From G965216905 sp965216905 (lineage in GTDB: Bacteria; Actinomycetota; Acidimicrobiia; Spongiisociales; ZC4RG35): a stretch of 64,000 bases of DNA. The position numbers and the translations under genes were made by a program. The stretch covers positions 3,100,001 through 3,164,000 of the forward strand of contig OZ244213.1 in NCBI GenBank assembly GCA_965216905.1, given 5' to 3'. Each line of letters begins with the position of its first letter. Position 1 is the stretch's first letter. Positions 23,430 through 32,222 of the stretch are shown piece by piece. The notes beneath the pieces are model-generated. The model saw only the letters and a list, made by a program, of their open reading frames with translations, did not search any database and was not told the origin of the DNA.

Positions 23430-23863
23430 ACGCAGCTGAGGCGAGACGATCACTTCTCGACACCGCGCTGACGCTCGACCACGCGCTGACGGTCGTGACG
23501 CCCTTCCTGAATCCGCTTCTGGACGGCACGAGAGCCGGGACTTGGGACCCTGAGTCGCGGCTCTGTACCGCGTAGCCGCGTCGATGCGTTGCCGAAACTC
23601 GGTCGCCGCATGGAAGGCACTTGGAAGCTCGACGGGGAACTCGACAGCTACCAGGCAGTCGTCCGAACCGAACCCGAGGCGGCCTCAGCGATGGGCAAGT
23701 GGATCGCCGAGTCCAGACCAGGATCCGTCGCCGACTCGAAGCTCTCCCCGGGCGAACCCCAACCTCCAAGCTCACCACCGAAGACGCCGGGGCCTTCGTA
23801 GCCAGCTTCCAGGACATCACCGCAACGCTGGCGGCGTGGCCTCATGGCAACGGACCCGCCTGA
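23430..23863 (+). pseudogene. Decayed ORF between the VOC gene and tRNA-Leu
   Basis: This stretch has no intact gene but shows protein-like fragments in different frames: 'LLDTALTLDHALTVVTPFLN' before a stop at 23577, then 'MEGTWKLDGELDSYQAVVR' from 23610. After an apparent frameshift near 23755-23765 comes 'KLTTEDAGAFVASFQDITA', ending at 23863. One or two indels would join them. I do not recognise the family. It would fit island decay next to a tRNA gene. The alternative is that the fragments are chance frames. Confidence 0.3.
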
Positions 23864-23872
23864 GGCGGGTCC
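23852..23872 (-). terminator. Hairpin terminator after tRNA-Leu(GAG)
   Basis: A perfect 9-bp stem (GGACCCGCC/GGCGGGTCC) with a 3-base loop lies 5 bases beyond the tRNA 3' end on the minus strand. No U-tract follows, as is common in high-GC actinobacteria. Confidence 0.7.
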
Positions 23873-23876
23873 GCGG

Positions 23877-23962
<86 letters not shown>

Positions 23963-23991
23963 GGGAGTGAAATGAGTATAGGTTTCGCCGC

Positions 23992-24231
23992 TCAGCCCAG
24001 CAGCCAGGTGAGGGCGATGGTGGTGAGACCGAAGACCACACCAGCGATCACCGTCAGCCGATCGAGGTTCCGTTCCGCCAGCGTCGAACCGCCGAGTTGG
24101 GTGCTGCCCATGCCCCCGCCGAACACGTCCGAGAGGCCTCCGCCGCGGCCGGCGTGGAGGAGGATCAACACGATCATCACCAGTGACACGATGACGTGGA
24201 GCCCGCCGACGATCCATGTAGCAACTTGCAT
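23992..24231 (-). CDS. secG: Preprotein translocase subunit SecG
   Basis: A 79-residue protein with two membrane helices ('VGGLHVIVSLVMIVLILLHA' and the C-terminal 'VIAGVVFGLTTIALTWLL'), joined by the Gly-rich loop 'GRGGGLSDVFGGGMG' that is typical of SecG. It stabilises the SecYEG channel. The ATG at 24231 with 'AGGA' upstream is chosen over a longer frame. In many actinobacteria it closes the pgk-tpi-secG cluster; here gpmA lies between tpiA and secG. Confidence 0.93.
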   Translation of the reverse strand: MQVATWIVGGLHVIVSLVMIVLILLHAGRGGGLSDVFGGGMGSTQLGGSTLAERNLDRLTVIAGVVFGLTTIALTWLLG

Positions 24232-24293
24232 GACCAGTCCTGAAGAGATTCCTGAGACGCGAGTCACGACCGAAGCCGGATCGCAGAGCGATC

Positions 24294-24323
24294 AGTATAC
24301 CGGACTCCCTCCGGCGTCTCGAA
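24294..24323 (-). promoter_or_regulatory. Candidate promoter of secG
   Basis: On the minus strand TTCGAG (24323-24318) and TATACT (24299-24294) are 18 bases apart, about 63 bases upstream of the secG ATG. The -35 match is weak. Confidence 0.4.
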
Positions 24324-24326
24324 CCG

Positions 24327-25088
24327 TCACCCGGCTTGCTTGGCGACCGCCGACGCGGCTGCCTCGATCTCGGCCTGGTCCCCCAGGTAGCGAGCCGGGC
24401 CGGTCGGCCGGAGATCATCGTCCAGTTCGTACACGAGTGGACGGCCGGTTGGGATGTTGAGCGATGGGATCTCGTCGTCTCCGATGCCATCCAGATGCTT
24501 GACGAGTGCCCGGAGCGAGTTGCCGTGGGCCACGATGAGCGGCCGACTCCCGGCTCGGAGCGCCGGCACGACGGAGTCATACCAGTACGGCAGCATCCGC
24601 TCCACCACGTCGGCCAGGCACTCGGTGGCCGGGAGCTGTTCGGGCGCCAGGAAGCCGTAGCGGGGATCGAAACGCGGATGACGCTCATCCGACTCCTCCA
24701 GCGGCGGAGGTGGCGTGTCGTACGACCGCCGCCACACGTGGACCTGGTCCTTGCCGTGTCGCTCGGCGGTCTCCTTCTTGTTGAGCCCCTGGAGCGCCCC
24801 ATAGTGACGCTCATTGAGCCGCCAGTTTCGGACGACAGGGAGCCAGTGCAGCCCCATCTCGGCCAGGGCGATCTCCGCAGTCCGGATGGCGCGGAGGAGA
24901 AGGGAGGTGTGGACCACATCGAAGACGAATCCTTCCGCCTTCATCAGACGACCCGCTGAACGGGCCTCCTCTTCGCCCTGTTCTGTCAGGTCGACATCGG
25001 TCCATCCGGTGAACCGGTTGTCGAGATTCCACGTGCTCTGACCGTGCCGTAGGACCACCAGCGTCGACGTCATCTCCGAGTCCTTCAT
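24327..25088 (-). CDS. gpmA: 2,3-bisphosphoglycerate-dependent phosphoglycerate mutase
   Basis: A 253-residue glycolytic enzyme that interconverts 3- and 2-phosphoglycerate through a phosphohistidine. 'LVVLRHGQSTWNLDNRFTGW' carries the catalytic His, 'NERHYGALQGLNK' the phosphate-binding segment, and 'LIVAHGNSLRALVKHL' the second His. The ATG at 25088 overlaps the tpiA stop (ATGA); an ATG at 25073, nearer the first motif, is also possible. It lies in the glycolytic block, between tpiA and secG. Confidence 0.95.
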   Translation of the reverse strand: MKDSEMTSTLVVLRHGQSTWNLDNRFTGWTDVDLTEQGEEEARSAGRLMKAEGFVFDVVHTSLLLRAIRTAEIALAEMGLHWLPVVRNWRLNERHYGALQGLNKKETAERHGKDQVHVWRRSYDTPPPPLEESDERHPRFDPRYGFLAPEQLPATECLADVVERMLPYWYDSVVPALRAGSRPLIVAHGNSLRALVKHLDGIGDDEIPSLNIPTGRPLVYELDDDLRPTGPARYLGDQAEIEAAASAVAKQAG

Positions 25089-25861
25089 TTCCAGTAGCGA
25101 ATGATGGCGGCGAAGCTGTCGGGGTCGAGTGATGCGCCGCCCACCAACGCTCCGTCGATGTGCCGTTTCGCCATGAAGCCGCGAATGTTGCCCGCGTTCA
25201 CCGAACCTCCGTAGAGAATGCGAACACCGGCCGCCGCGTCGGGGCCGGCCAGTTCGGAGACCGCCGTGCGGATCGACTCGATGACGGCGCCGGCCGCGTC
25301 GGGGTCGGCGGTCTTCCCGGTGCCGATCGCCCAGATCGGCTCATATGCGATCGCCGACCGCGCCAGCGCCTCGGCCTCGATACCCGCCAGGCCCTGCCGA
25401 ACCTGACCGGTGACCACCGCCTCGGTCCGGTCTGCCTCACGCTCCTCGAGGCTCTCGCCGACACAGACGATCGGCGCCATGCCTGCCCTCAGGATCGCCT
25501 GGATTCGCCGGTTCACCGTCTCGTCGGTCTCGCCGAACATCGCCCGTCGCTCCGAGTGCCCGACGATGACATGACCCACCGACAGTTTGGCGAGCATGGC
25601 CGCCGACACCTCGCCGGTGAAGGCACCTTCGTCCTTCCAGTGGACGTGCTGGGCTCCCAAACCGATCGCCAGATGATCGGCTTCGATGACCGTCTGAACC
25701 GACCGCAACGCAGTGAACGGTGGGGCGACGACCACGTTCACCCGTTCGTAATCGTCCAGCTCGAGCCGGTACGACAGCTTCTGAACCATCTGGATGGCCT
25801 CCAAATGATTGGCGTGCATCTTCCAGTTACCGACGATCAGATTCGTTCTTTCATCAACCAT
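25085..25861 (-). CDS. tpiA: Triosephosphate isomerase
   Basis: A 258-residue TIM-barrel enzyme converting dihydroxyacetone phosphate to glyceraldehyde 3-phosphate. 'LIVGNWKMH' holds the Asn/Lys pair, 'VIVGHSERR' the catalytic His, and 'AYEPIWAIGTGKTA' the catalytic Glu and the flexible loop. 'ILYGGSVN' is the phosphate site. The ATG at 25861 lies inside the last codons of pgk, in another frame, so the genes overlap by 8 bp. A longer open frame upstream is a shadow of pgk. Confidence 0.97.
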   Translation of the reverse strand: MVDERTNLIVGNWKMHANHLEAIQMVQKLSYRLELDDYERVNVVVAPPFTALRSVQTVIEADHLAIGLGAQHVHWKDEGAFTGEVSAAMLAKLSVGHVIVGHSERRAMFGETDETVNRRIQAILRAGMAPIVCVGESLEEREADRTEAVVTGQVRQGLAGIEAEALARSAIAYEPIWAIGTGKTADPDAAGAVIESIRTAVSELAGPDAAAGVRILYGGSVNAGNIRGFMAKRHIDGALVGGASLDPDSFAAIIRYWK

Positions 25862-27041
25862 GGGTTGTCCACCTCTCCAATACGGCGACGCCCGGAAGCT
25901 CTTTCCCCTCGAGAAGCTCGAGCCCCGCTCCCCCGCCCGTCGAGAGATGCGAGACGTCGTCTTCGCGCCCCAGGAGGCGGAGAGCCGCCGCCGAGTCTCC
26001 ACCACCCACCGCGGTATAGGCGTCCGTGTCCGCCATCGCTTCCGCGATCCGGGCCGTTCCTGCCCGGAAACACTCCCACTCGAACACGCCCATCGGACCG
26101 TTCCAGAACACGTTTGCCGCACCGTCCACCACCCCGGCGAAGGTGGCGGCCGTCTCGGGCCCGATGTCGAGCCCCATCCAACCTGGCGGGACTTCGTCGA
26201 CCGCCACGGTGTCGGCCTCCGCATCTTCGGCGAACCGGTCCGCAACGACGAGATCGGTGGGGAGGTGCAGCTTTGCACCGTGGGCGCCGTCCAGGAGCGA
26301 GCCAACCTCGTCCACCATGTCATGCTCGACCAGCGACTCGCCAACGTCGATGCCCTGGGCCACCAACGCGGTGAAACACATCCCCCCACCGACGAGCATC
26401 GCATCGACCCTGGGCAGCAGGTGCTTCATGACTCCCAGCTTGTCGGAGATCTTGGAACCGCCGAGGATCACCACGTAGGGGCGATCGGGATCGCCCAGGA
26501 AGCGCTGAAGCGACCGGACCTCACGCTCCAGCACCGGACCGGCGACCGATCTGATCCGTTCGGCGACCCCGACGGTCGAGGCATGAGCTCGGTGTACCGA
26601 ACCGAAGGCATCCTGCACGAAGAGATCGAATGGCGCCGCCAGGGTCGCCGCCAGGTCGGGATCGTTCTGCTTCTCACCGGCTTCGAAGCGAGTGTTCTCC
26701 AACACCATCACGTCTCCGGGCCTTGCGCTCTCGACCGCGGCGTCCACCGTTCCTCCGACGACTGCCGGAACCATCGTCACCGGCCAACCCGACAATGCTC
26801 GAAGCCGTTCGGCCACCGGCGACATCGAGAACTGCGGATCGGCACCCTTGGGTCGGCCGAGGTGGCTACACACGGCCACGATCGCGCCCGATTCACGGAG
26901 CCGATCGAGGGTGGGAATGGCGGCCCGGATCCGGAAGTCATCGGATACGGAGCCGTCGTCCAGCGGCACATTCAGATCGGACCGCACCAGGACGCGAGCG
27001 CCGGAGACGTCAACGTCGTCGAGTGTGTCGAATTCGAACAA
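25854..27041 (-). CDS. pgk: Phosphoglycerate kinase
   Basis: A 395-residue enzyme making ATP from 1,3-bisphosphoglycerate. 'VLVRSDLNVPLDDG' is the N-domain substrate motif, 'CSHLGRPKG' follows, and the C-domain holds 'VVILGGSKISDK' and 'VGGGDSAAAL', the nucleotide site. The start is a TTG at 27041 ('LFEFDTLDDV') with GGAGG 7 bases upstream; the family length is restored only with this start. It follows yvcK by 13 bp. The gap gene that usually precedes pgk is absent. Confidence 0.95.
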   Translation of the reverse strand: MFEFDTLDDVDVSGARVLVRSDLNVPLDDGSVSDDFRIRAAIPTLDRLRESGAIVAVCSHLGRPKGADPQFSMSPVAERLRALSGWPVTMVPAVVGGTVDAAVESARPGDVMVLENTRFEAGEKQNDPDLAATLAAPFDLFVQDAFGSVHRAHASTVGVAERIRSVAGPVLEREVRSLQRFLGDPDRPYVVILGGSKISDKLGVMKHLLPRVDAMLVGGGMCFTALVAQGIDVGESLVEHDMVDEVGSLLDGAHGAKLHLPTDLVVADRFAEDAEADTVAVDEVPPGWMGLDIGPETAATFAGVVDGAANVFWNGPMGVFEWECFRAGTARIAEAMADTDAYTAVGGGDSAAALRLLGREDDVSHLSTGGGAGLELLEGKELPGVAVLERWTTHG

Positions 27042-27054
27042 TGCGCACCTCCGC

Positions 27055-28050
27055 TCACAGGGTGGACAAGACTCTTCCCAGCTTTCCGGGGTCGTGAGCG
27101 GGCCACGATGCGCTCCGGTCGGCGATGTCGGCATGGACCACCCGCCACCCGGCGGAGGCCGCACTCGCCTCGTCGATCGTCACCCGATCGTGGCCGTCGG
27201 GAACCTCCAACTCGCCGGCGTGCGCGACGATAACACCGGCCCGGGTCAGCCCGGCCAGGTCTCGGAGCGCGGCCACGTGAGACAACCCGTCCAGTCCCAA
27301 CGTCTCGCCGTCCTGGGTCACCAGGTTGAGAACGAACACCAGACGCGCCGCCGAACGTTCCAGAGCGGGAACGATGCCGGGGACGAGCAGTGCGGCCACC
27401 GTCGAGGTGAACAGGCTTCCGGGGCCCACCAGGATCTGATCGGCGTGTTCGATCGCATCCAGGACCTCTGGCCGCAGTCGAACGGATGACGGCCCCAGAA
27501 CGAGCGACTCGATCGCTCCCCGCGTCTTGGAGATGGCCGCTTGCCCGCGAACGCTCCTCCCTCCCACGGCAGCCGTGAGCGTGACCGGCCGATCGGCGGC
27601 CGGGATCACCGAACCCATGGCGCCCAGCAGCATCCCGGCCTCGGCGACCGCCACCCCGAAGTCGCCCCGCAGTTCGGTGAGAGCAGCGATCAACAGGTTT
27701 CCGAGTGAGTGGCCTTCGATGTCCTGGCCCGTCCGGTCCCCTCCATCCGGGAACCGGAAGCCGAACAGTTCGGTCCAGACCGAATGGTCGGGGGTGAGCG
27801 CCAGGAGACACCGCCGGATGTCACCGGGCGGGGGGATGCCGGTGGTCTCGGTGATTCGCCCGGACGAGCCACCGTCGTCGGCCACCGAGACGATCCCGGT
27901 GATCTCTCCGGCGTACGACAGCGCAGCCCGGAGGGCGATTGCCAGGCCGTGACCGCCTCCGATGGCGACCACCGCCGGGCCGATGTCGTCGTCGATCAGC
28001 CGGGCGAGCTCGACCTCGAGGTCGAGCTCCACGACATCGTCGACGTTCAT
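27055..28050 (-). CDS. yvcK: YvcK-family gluconeogenesis/cell-wall regulator
   Basis: A 331-residue member of the CofD/YvcK (UPF0052) family. These proteins bind UDP-sugars or related nucleotides and tune cell-wall synthesis and growth on gluconeogenic carbon. 'VVAIGGGHGLAIALRA' is the Rossmann-type binding motif. 'VSVADDGGSSGRI' and 'GHSLGNLLIAAL' are family signatures. It lies between rapZ and pgk. The usual next gene, whiA, is missing at this place. Confidence 0.93.
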   Translation of the reverse strand: MNVDDVVELDLEVELARLIDDDIGPAVVAIGGGHGLAIALRAALSYAGEITGIVSVADDGGSSGRITETTGIPPPGDIRRCLLALTPDHSVWTELFGFRFPDGGDRTGQDIEGHSLGNLLIAALTELRGDFGVAVAEAGMLLGAMGSVIPAADRPVTLTAAVGGRSVRGQAAISKTRGAIESLVLGPSSVRLRPEVLDAIEHADQILVGPGSLFTSTVAALLVPGIVPALERSAARLVFVLNLVTQDGETLGLDGLSHVAALRDLAGLTRAGVIVAHAGELEVPDGHDRVTIDEASAASAGWRVVHADIADRSASWPAHDPGKLGRVLSTL

Positions 28051-28071
28051 CGGCTCACCGAAAGCATCTGA

Positions 28072-29010
28072 TCACCGATCGATGTCTCGGTGCCGGATGA
28101 GGACATCGACATCGGCCGCAGTCCCGAGCCAATCCGCGATGTTCTCGGCCAGCGCCACCGAACGATGGTGGCCCCCGGTGCAGCCGATCCCAATCGACAG
28201 GTACGACTTCCCCTCGCTCTTGAAGCGAGGGATGAGGAACGTCAAGAGACGCTGCACGTGCTCCAGGAAGGTCCGCGCATCGGGTTGTCCCAGCACGTAG
28301 TCGGAAACCGGTCCGTCCGTGCCGCGCAGCGGTCGGAGTTCTGGCTGCCAGTGGGGATTCGGCAGGAACCGGACGTCGAAGAGAAGATCGGCGTCGCGGG
28401 GCACGCCGTGCTTGTAGCCGAACGAGGTGACGGACACCCGCATGGTTCGCTCCGGAAGACCCGCGGCGAACATGGCGTTCAGCCGTCTCCGGAGCTCGTG
28501 CACGTTCAGCTCGGTGGTGTCGATCACCACGTCCGCCATGTCCTTGACATCCGCCATGATCCGGCGCTCCGAAGCGATGGCGTCGATCAGGTCACCGGTC
28601 CGCATCGGATGCGGGCGGCGCGCTTCGGTGAACCGCCGCAGCAGAATTGCGTCCTCGGCATCGAGGAACAGCACCTGCGTACCGATCCCCTGGCCCTCCA
28701 GTTCATCGAGGCTCTCTCGCAACGTTTCGGGGGTGATGCCCCCGCGGGCATCGACCACGACGGCCAGTCGCCGGGGAATGTCGGCCAGCTCGTGGTGCTC
28801 GATGACCGCCGGGATCAGGTGAGGAGGCAGGTTGTCGATGACCCGGTACTCGAGATCCTCCAGCGAGCGAGCGGCGGTCGACCGTCCCGCCCCGGACATC
28901 CCGGTGACGATCACGACCTGCGGATCGACGGCACGTTCGCCGTTCGAAGGGTCCCGGGAGGGACGCGGCGCATGATCGGTGATGTCTTCACGTCGGTCGT
29001 CGATCGTCAT
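28072..29010 (-). CDS. rapZ: RapZ/YvcJ-like nucleotide-binding protein
   Basis: A 312-residue P-loop protein. Walker A is 'VTGMSGAGRSTAARSLED', and the C-terminal half has 'VSVTSFGYKHGVP' and 'GCTGGHHRSVALAE', typical of RapZ/YvcJ. Homologues bind ATP or GTP and regulate small-RNA-dependent or cell-envelope functions. The first 30 residues are a non-conserved extension. The ATG at 29010 overlaps the uvrC stop (ATGA). The uvrC-rapZ-yvcK order is widely conserved. Confidence 0.93.
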   Translation of the reverse strand: MTIDDRREDITDHAPRPSRDPSNGERAVDPQVVIVTGMSGAGRSTAARSLEDLEYRVIDNLPPHLIPAVIEHHELADIPRRLAVVVDARGGITPETLRESLDELEGQGIGTQVLFLDAEDAILLRRFTEARRPHPMRTGDLIDAIASERRIMADVKDMADVVIDTTELNVHELRRRLNAMFAAGLPERTMRVSVTSFGYKHGVPRDADLLFDVRFLPNPHWQPELRPLRGTDGPVSDYVLGQPDARTFLEHVQRLLTFLIPRFKSEGKSYLSIGIGCTGGHHRSVALAENIADWLGTAADVDVLIRHRDIDR

Positions 29011-30854
29011 CCTGTGTGAAGAGCAGCGTAGAGCGCCTCGGCCACCGCACGAGGGACCACTTCCGCCAGCGTGTCGACATCGGCGCCCCGCATCCGCTTG
29101 ATCGAGCCAAAGCGTTTGATCAGCTCCTGCTTTCTCTTGGGGCCGATACCGGAAACCTCGTCGAGGATCGAGTCCACCATCCGCTTCGACCGGAGGTTGC
29201 GGTGGTAGGTGACGGCGAACCGATGAGCCTCGTCCCGGATCTGCTGCAACAGGTACAGGGCTTCGGCGTTCCGTGAGATGCGGAGCGGCTCCGGTTGACC
29301 GGGCAGGTACACCTCTTCCATTCGCTTGGCGAGCCCGATGACGGGAATGTCGAGATCCAGGGCGTCGAGCACCGAGACCGCCCGACCGAGCTGTCCCTGA
29401 CCGCCGTCGATGACGACCAGAGATGGCGGATAACTGAACTTCCCTCGATCTTCGACCGGCTTGTCGCGCTCCCGAAGGTACGCCTTGAAACGACGGCGGA
29501 TGGTCTCCTCCATCGACGCGAAGTCGTCCTGGCCGTCGACCGTTCGCATCCGGAATCGGCGGTACTGATTCCGTCGCGGAAGACCGTCCTCCATCACGAC
29601 CATCGAGGCAACCGTGTTGGTGCCCTGGAGTGTGGAGATGTCGAACGCCTCGATGCGCAGCGGCGCTTCCGGAAGGCCGAGGGTCTCCTGGAGGCTGCGC
29701 AACGCCTTGGCGCGGGCGTTGTGATCGGCCTGACGCTTGAGGCGATGTCGAGCGAACGCCTCCCGGGCGTTGGTGCTGGTCGTCTCGACCAGTCGACGCT
29801 TGGCGCCGCGCATCGGGACAGAGACCGACACCGGACCGCCCCGTCGATCCCGCAGCCACGTCTCGACCAACTCCGCCTCCTCTGGGGCGATCGACACGTA
29901 GATTCGTCGCGGCGGGGGGCGCTCGTCGTAGATCTCGCGCAACACGTCGGCTACCAGTTCGCCGTCGGCCACGTCCTCCACGCGATCCACCACCGTGCCC
30001 AACCGGCCCACCACACGGCCTCGGCGGACGAACAGTGCCTGCATCGAGGTTTCGAGATCGTCGCCGTGGAACGCCACCAGGTCGAAGTCCTCACGCCGGT
30101 CGGTGACCACCTCCTGGCGCTCGAGTGCACGCTCGACGTCCTTGATCCGATCACGGTGCCGGGCCGCCATCTCGTACTCCTGGGCCTCGGCGGCGAGCCA
30201 CATGCGTTTCTCGAGGTCCGACACCACCTCGTCGGTGTCCCCGCGGAGGAACGCAGCAAGCCCGTCCAGCAGGTTCGCGTAGTCCTCGTCGCTCACTTCA
30301 CCGACGCACGGCCCCGAGCACTTCTCCAGGTGGAAGAGGAGGCATGGCCGGCCCTCGGCGCGCTGGCGACGGAACACCCCGTCGGTGCAAGTTCTGACGG
30401 GGAACGTCCGAAGGAGCAGATCGAGCGTCTTGCGGATTGCATAGGTGTGGGCGTACGGCCCGAAGTACTCGTTTCCCTTTCGCCTCTTCCCACGCATCAC
30501 CCGCGCCCGGGGCCAGTCGTCCCGCCTGGTGATGGCCAGATAGGGGTAGCTCTTGTCGTCCCGCAGCTTGATGTTGAACCGGGGCCGGTGCTGCTTGATC
30601 AGCGAGTACTCGAGCATCAGGGCCGCCACCTCGGAGTCGGCGATGATCCACTCCACGGTCTCGGCATGCTCGACCATGGTCTGGGTCCGGGGATGGAGGT
30701 CCTTGGTGAAGTAGCTGATCACCCGCTTGCGGAGGGACTTGGCCTTCCCGACGTAGACCACCTGCCCGTGGCGGTCTCGAAACAGATAGGCGCCCGGGGC
30801 ATCCGGGATCTCGCTGGTGACCGGTCGCTTCACCCCCCGAGGGTATCGGTTCAC
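29007..30854 (-). CDS. uvrC: Excinuclease ABC subunit C
   Basis: A 615-residue nuclease that makes both incisions during nucleotide excision repair. The N-terminal GIY-YIG domain begins 'PDAPGAYLFRDRHGQVVYVG'. A UVR segment that binds UvrB lies near 'EYEMAARHRDRIKDVERALE'. The RNase H-like domain has 'RIEAFDISTLQGTNTVAS' and 'LVVIDGGQGQLG', and HhH motifs follow ('VSGIGPKRKQELIKRFG'). Two GTG starts are possible (30854 and 30833). It overlaps rapZ by 4 bp. Confidence 0.96.
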   Translation of the reverse strand: MNRYPRGVKRPVTSEIPDAPGAYLFRDRHGQVVYVGKAKSLRKRVISYFTKDLHPRTQTMVEHAETVEWIIADSEVAALMLEYSLIKQHRPRFNIKLRDDKSYPYLAITRRDDWPRARVMRGKRRKGNEYFGPYAHTYAIRKTLDLLLRTFPVRTCTDGVFRRQRAEGRPCLLFHLEKCSGPCVGEVSDEDYANLLDGLAAFLRGDTDEVVSDLEKRMWLAAEAQEYEMAARHRDRIKDVERALERQEVVTDRREDFDLVAFHGDDLETSMQALFVRRGRVVGRLGTVVDRVEDVADGELVADVLREIYDERPPPRRIYVSIAPEEAELVETWLRDRRGGPVSVSVPMRGAKRRLVETTSTNAREAFARHRLKRQADHNARAKALRSLQETLGLPEAPLRIEAFDISTLQGTNTVASMVVMEDGLPRRNQYRRFRMRTVDGQDDFASMEETIRRRFKAYLRERDKPVEDRGKFSYPPSLVVIDGGQGQLGRAVSVLDALDLDIPVIGLAKRMEEVYLPGQPEPLRISRNAEALYLLQQIRDEAHRFAVTYHRNLRSKRMVDSILDEVSGIGPKRKQELIKRFGSIKRMRGADVDTLAEVVPRAVAEALYAALHTG

Positions 30855-30872
30855 CGCCTCTTCACGAACCGG

Positions 30873-32222
30873 TCACCGTGCGGGAAACCAGGCGGCCTGG
30901 CAGCGGGGCGGGTCTCGGGTGTCGACCGCCCGGAAGAGCTGGAACTTCTCGGCCAGGACCGGGAGTGCTTCTACCGTGTCACCCTCGATCACCATGGACG
31001 TGCCGGCCAGCGTCGTTGCCTCGACGCTCGCATCGGGGTGGTCGGCCAGGTAGTGGTCGAGGTTCCGTCTCGGCAGCACGTAGCCGCTGTTCACATACGG
31101 CTCCAACCCCGGGTCGTCGGTGGCGTCGATGGCTACCAGGTCGTCGTGCACCCCGGTCAGGGGCAGCGTTCGGCGGACGACGAAGTGGTTCGACTCTCCT
31201 CCCACCGTCTCCAGGTTGGCGTACATATTGAAGCCGTAGGCGGTCTTCAGCTCCAGGTACGGGGTCAATCCGTTCAGGAAGACGATCGCCGCCAGCGCCG
31301 CGCCGAAGGCCGACCGGGGCACGAGCCGCAGGTCGGCCGTGGATCGGCCCACCGTCGCCGTTGTCCACACGAACCAAATCGCGAAGGGAATCCAAACGAC
31401 GAACGCTCCGATGCGAAGCAGTACCACCGTCACCGTCGTCTCCGGCACGACTGCGGCCAGCACCAGCAGGACCGTCGTTGCGACCGCCATTTGGAAACTC
31501 CGCGTCTCGACGGCGGCTCGCCGGTCGCACTCTGAGCTGGTTTCGTCCGAATGGAAGAGCCCGAACAGCAACAGGAGGACCGCTGTGAAGTCGTAGAAGT
31601 GCTGGTCGAGGTCCAGTGAGATCAGGGAGTGAAAGGCCACCCCCAACAGCACGCCCCAGCGGCGGGTACGCGGAATGACCAACAGGATGGGCACCGCCAG
31701 CTCGATCGCCGCGGTCCCGACGATCACAGCCAAAGCCGCGGTCCCGCCGGGTTCGATCCCGCGGAGCCCGTACGAACCGAGGGCCTGGTTGGCGTAGAAC
31801 ACGCCACACGAATGCACGGCGTCGAAAAAGCCGGCGTTCAGCTTGGCGAACGCCGCAAACGAGTAGAAGACCAGCAGAACCACGCGACCCATCGGCGCCA
31901 ATGCCGGCCACGGGGCTTTCGAGAACCCGGAAGCCAGCACCGCCAGCGCCACGAACCCCATCACCAACCAGTGGTTGCCCAGCAATGGCGCTTCCAACCA
32001 CACCGAGACGATGACCAAGCCGGCCGCTCCCAACAACCGGCGCAAGTCGGGGCGGACGATCAGGGAGACCGAGATGAGTCCGAGCGCCAGAGTCGTGACA
32101 CCCAGTGCGGTCGTCTCCGGTCCCACCTCGCCCACCGGTGGGTTGCCGACGATGTGCGCGACGCAGGCGACCCCGAACATACGGGCAAACCAGCGATGTG
32201 CGTCGTTCAACTGCGACGCCAT
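30873..32222 (-). CDS. HTTM-domain (gamma-carboxylase-like) membrane protein
   Basis: A 449-residue polytopic membrane protein with about nine hydrophobic helices and a soluble C-terminal part. 'SFAAFAKLNAGFFD' and 'GVAFHSLISLDLDQHFYDFT' are reminiscent of the HTTM domain found in vitamin K-dependent gamma-carboxylase-like and thiol-oxidase-like proteins. The start at the ATG at 32222 overlaps the upstream methyltransferase by 16 bp. The real reaction is unknown. It belongs to an inserted group between uvrA and uvrC. Confidence 0.7.
   Translation of the reverse strand: MASQLNDAHRWFARMFGVACVAHIVGNPPVGEVGPETTALGVTTLALGLISVSLIVRPDLRRLLGAAGLVIVSVWLEAPLLGNHWLVMGFVALAVLASGFSKAPWPALAPMGRVVLLVFYSFAAFAKLNAGFFDAVHSCGVFYANQALGSYGLRGIEPGGTAALAVIVGTAAIELAVPILLVIPRTRRWGVLLGVAFHSLISLDLDQHFYDFTAVLLLLFGLFHSDETSSECDRRAAVETRSFQMAVATTVLLVLAAVVPETTVTVVLLRIGAFVVWIPFAIWFVWTTATVGRSTADLRLVPRSAFGAALAAIVFLNGLTPYLELKTAYGFNMYANLETVGGESNHFVVRRTLPLTGVHDDLVAIDATDDPGLEPYVNSGYVLPRRNLDHYLADHPDASVEATTLAGTSMVIEGDTVEALPVLAEKFQLFRAVDTRDPPRCQAAWFPAR

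Noticed and set aside
19485..23870. Prophage
   Set aside because: There are no integrase, terminase, capsid or lysis genes; the Holin-X-like gene at 17807 belongs to a chromosomal family and lies outside the island.
25085..26404. Extended open frame upstream of tpiA
   Set aside because: It is a shadow of pgk; the 258-residue TIM barrel starts at 25861.
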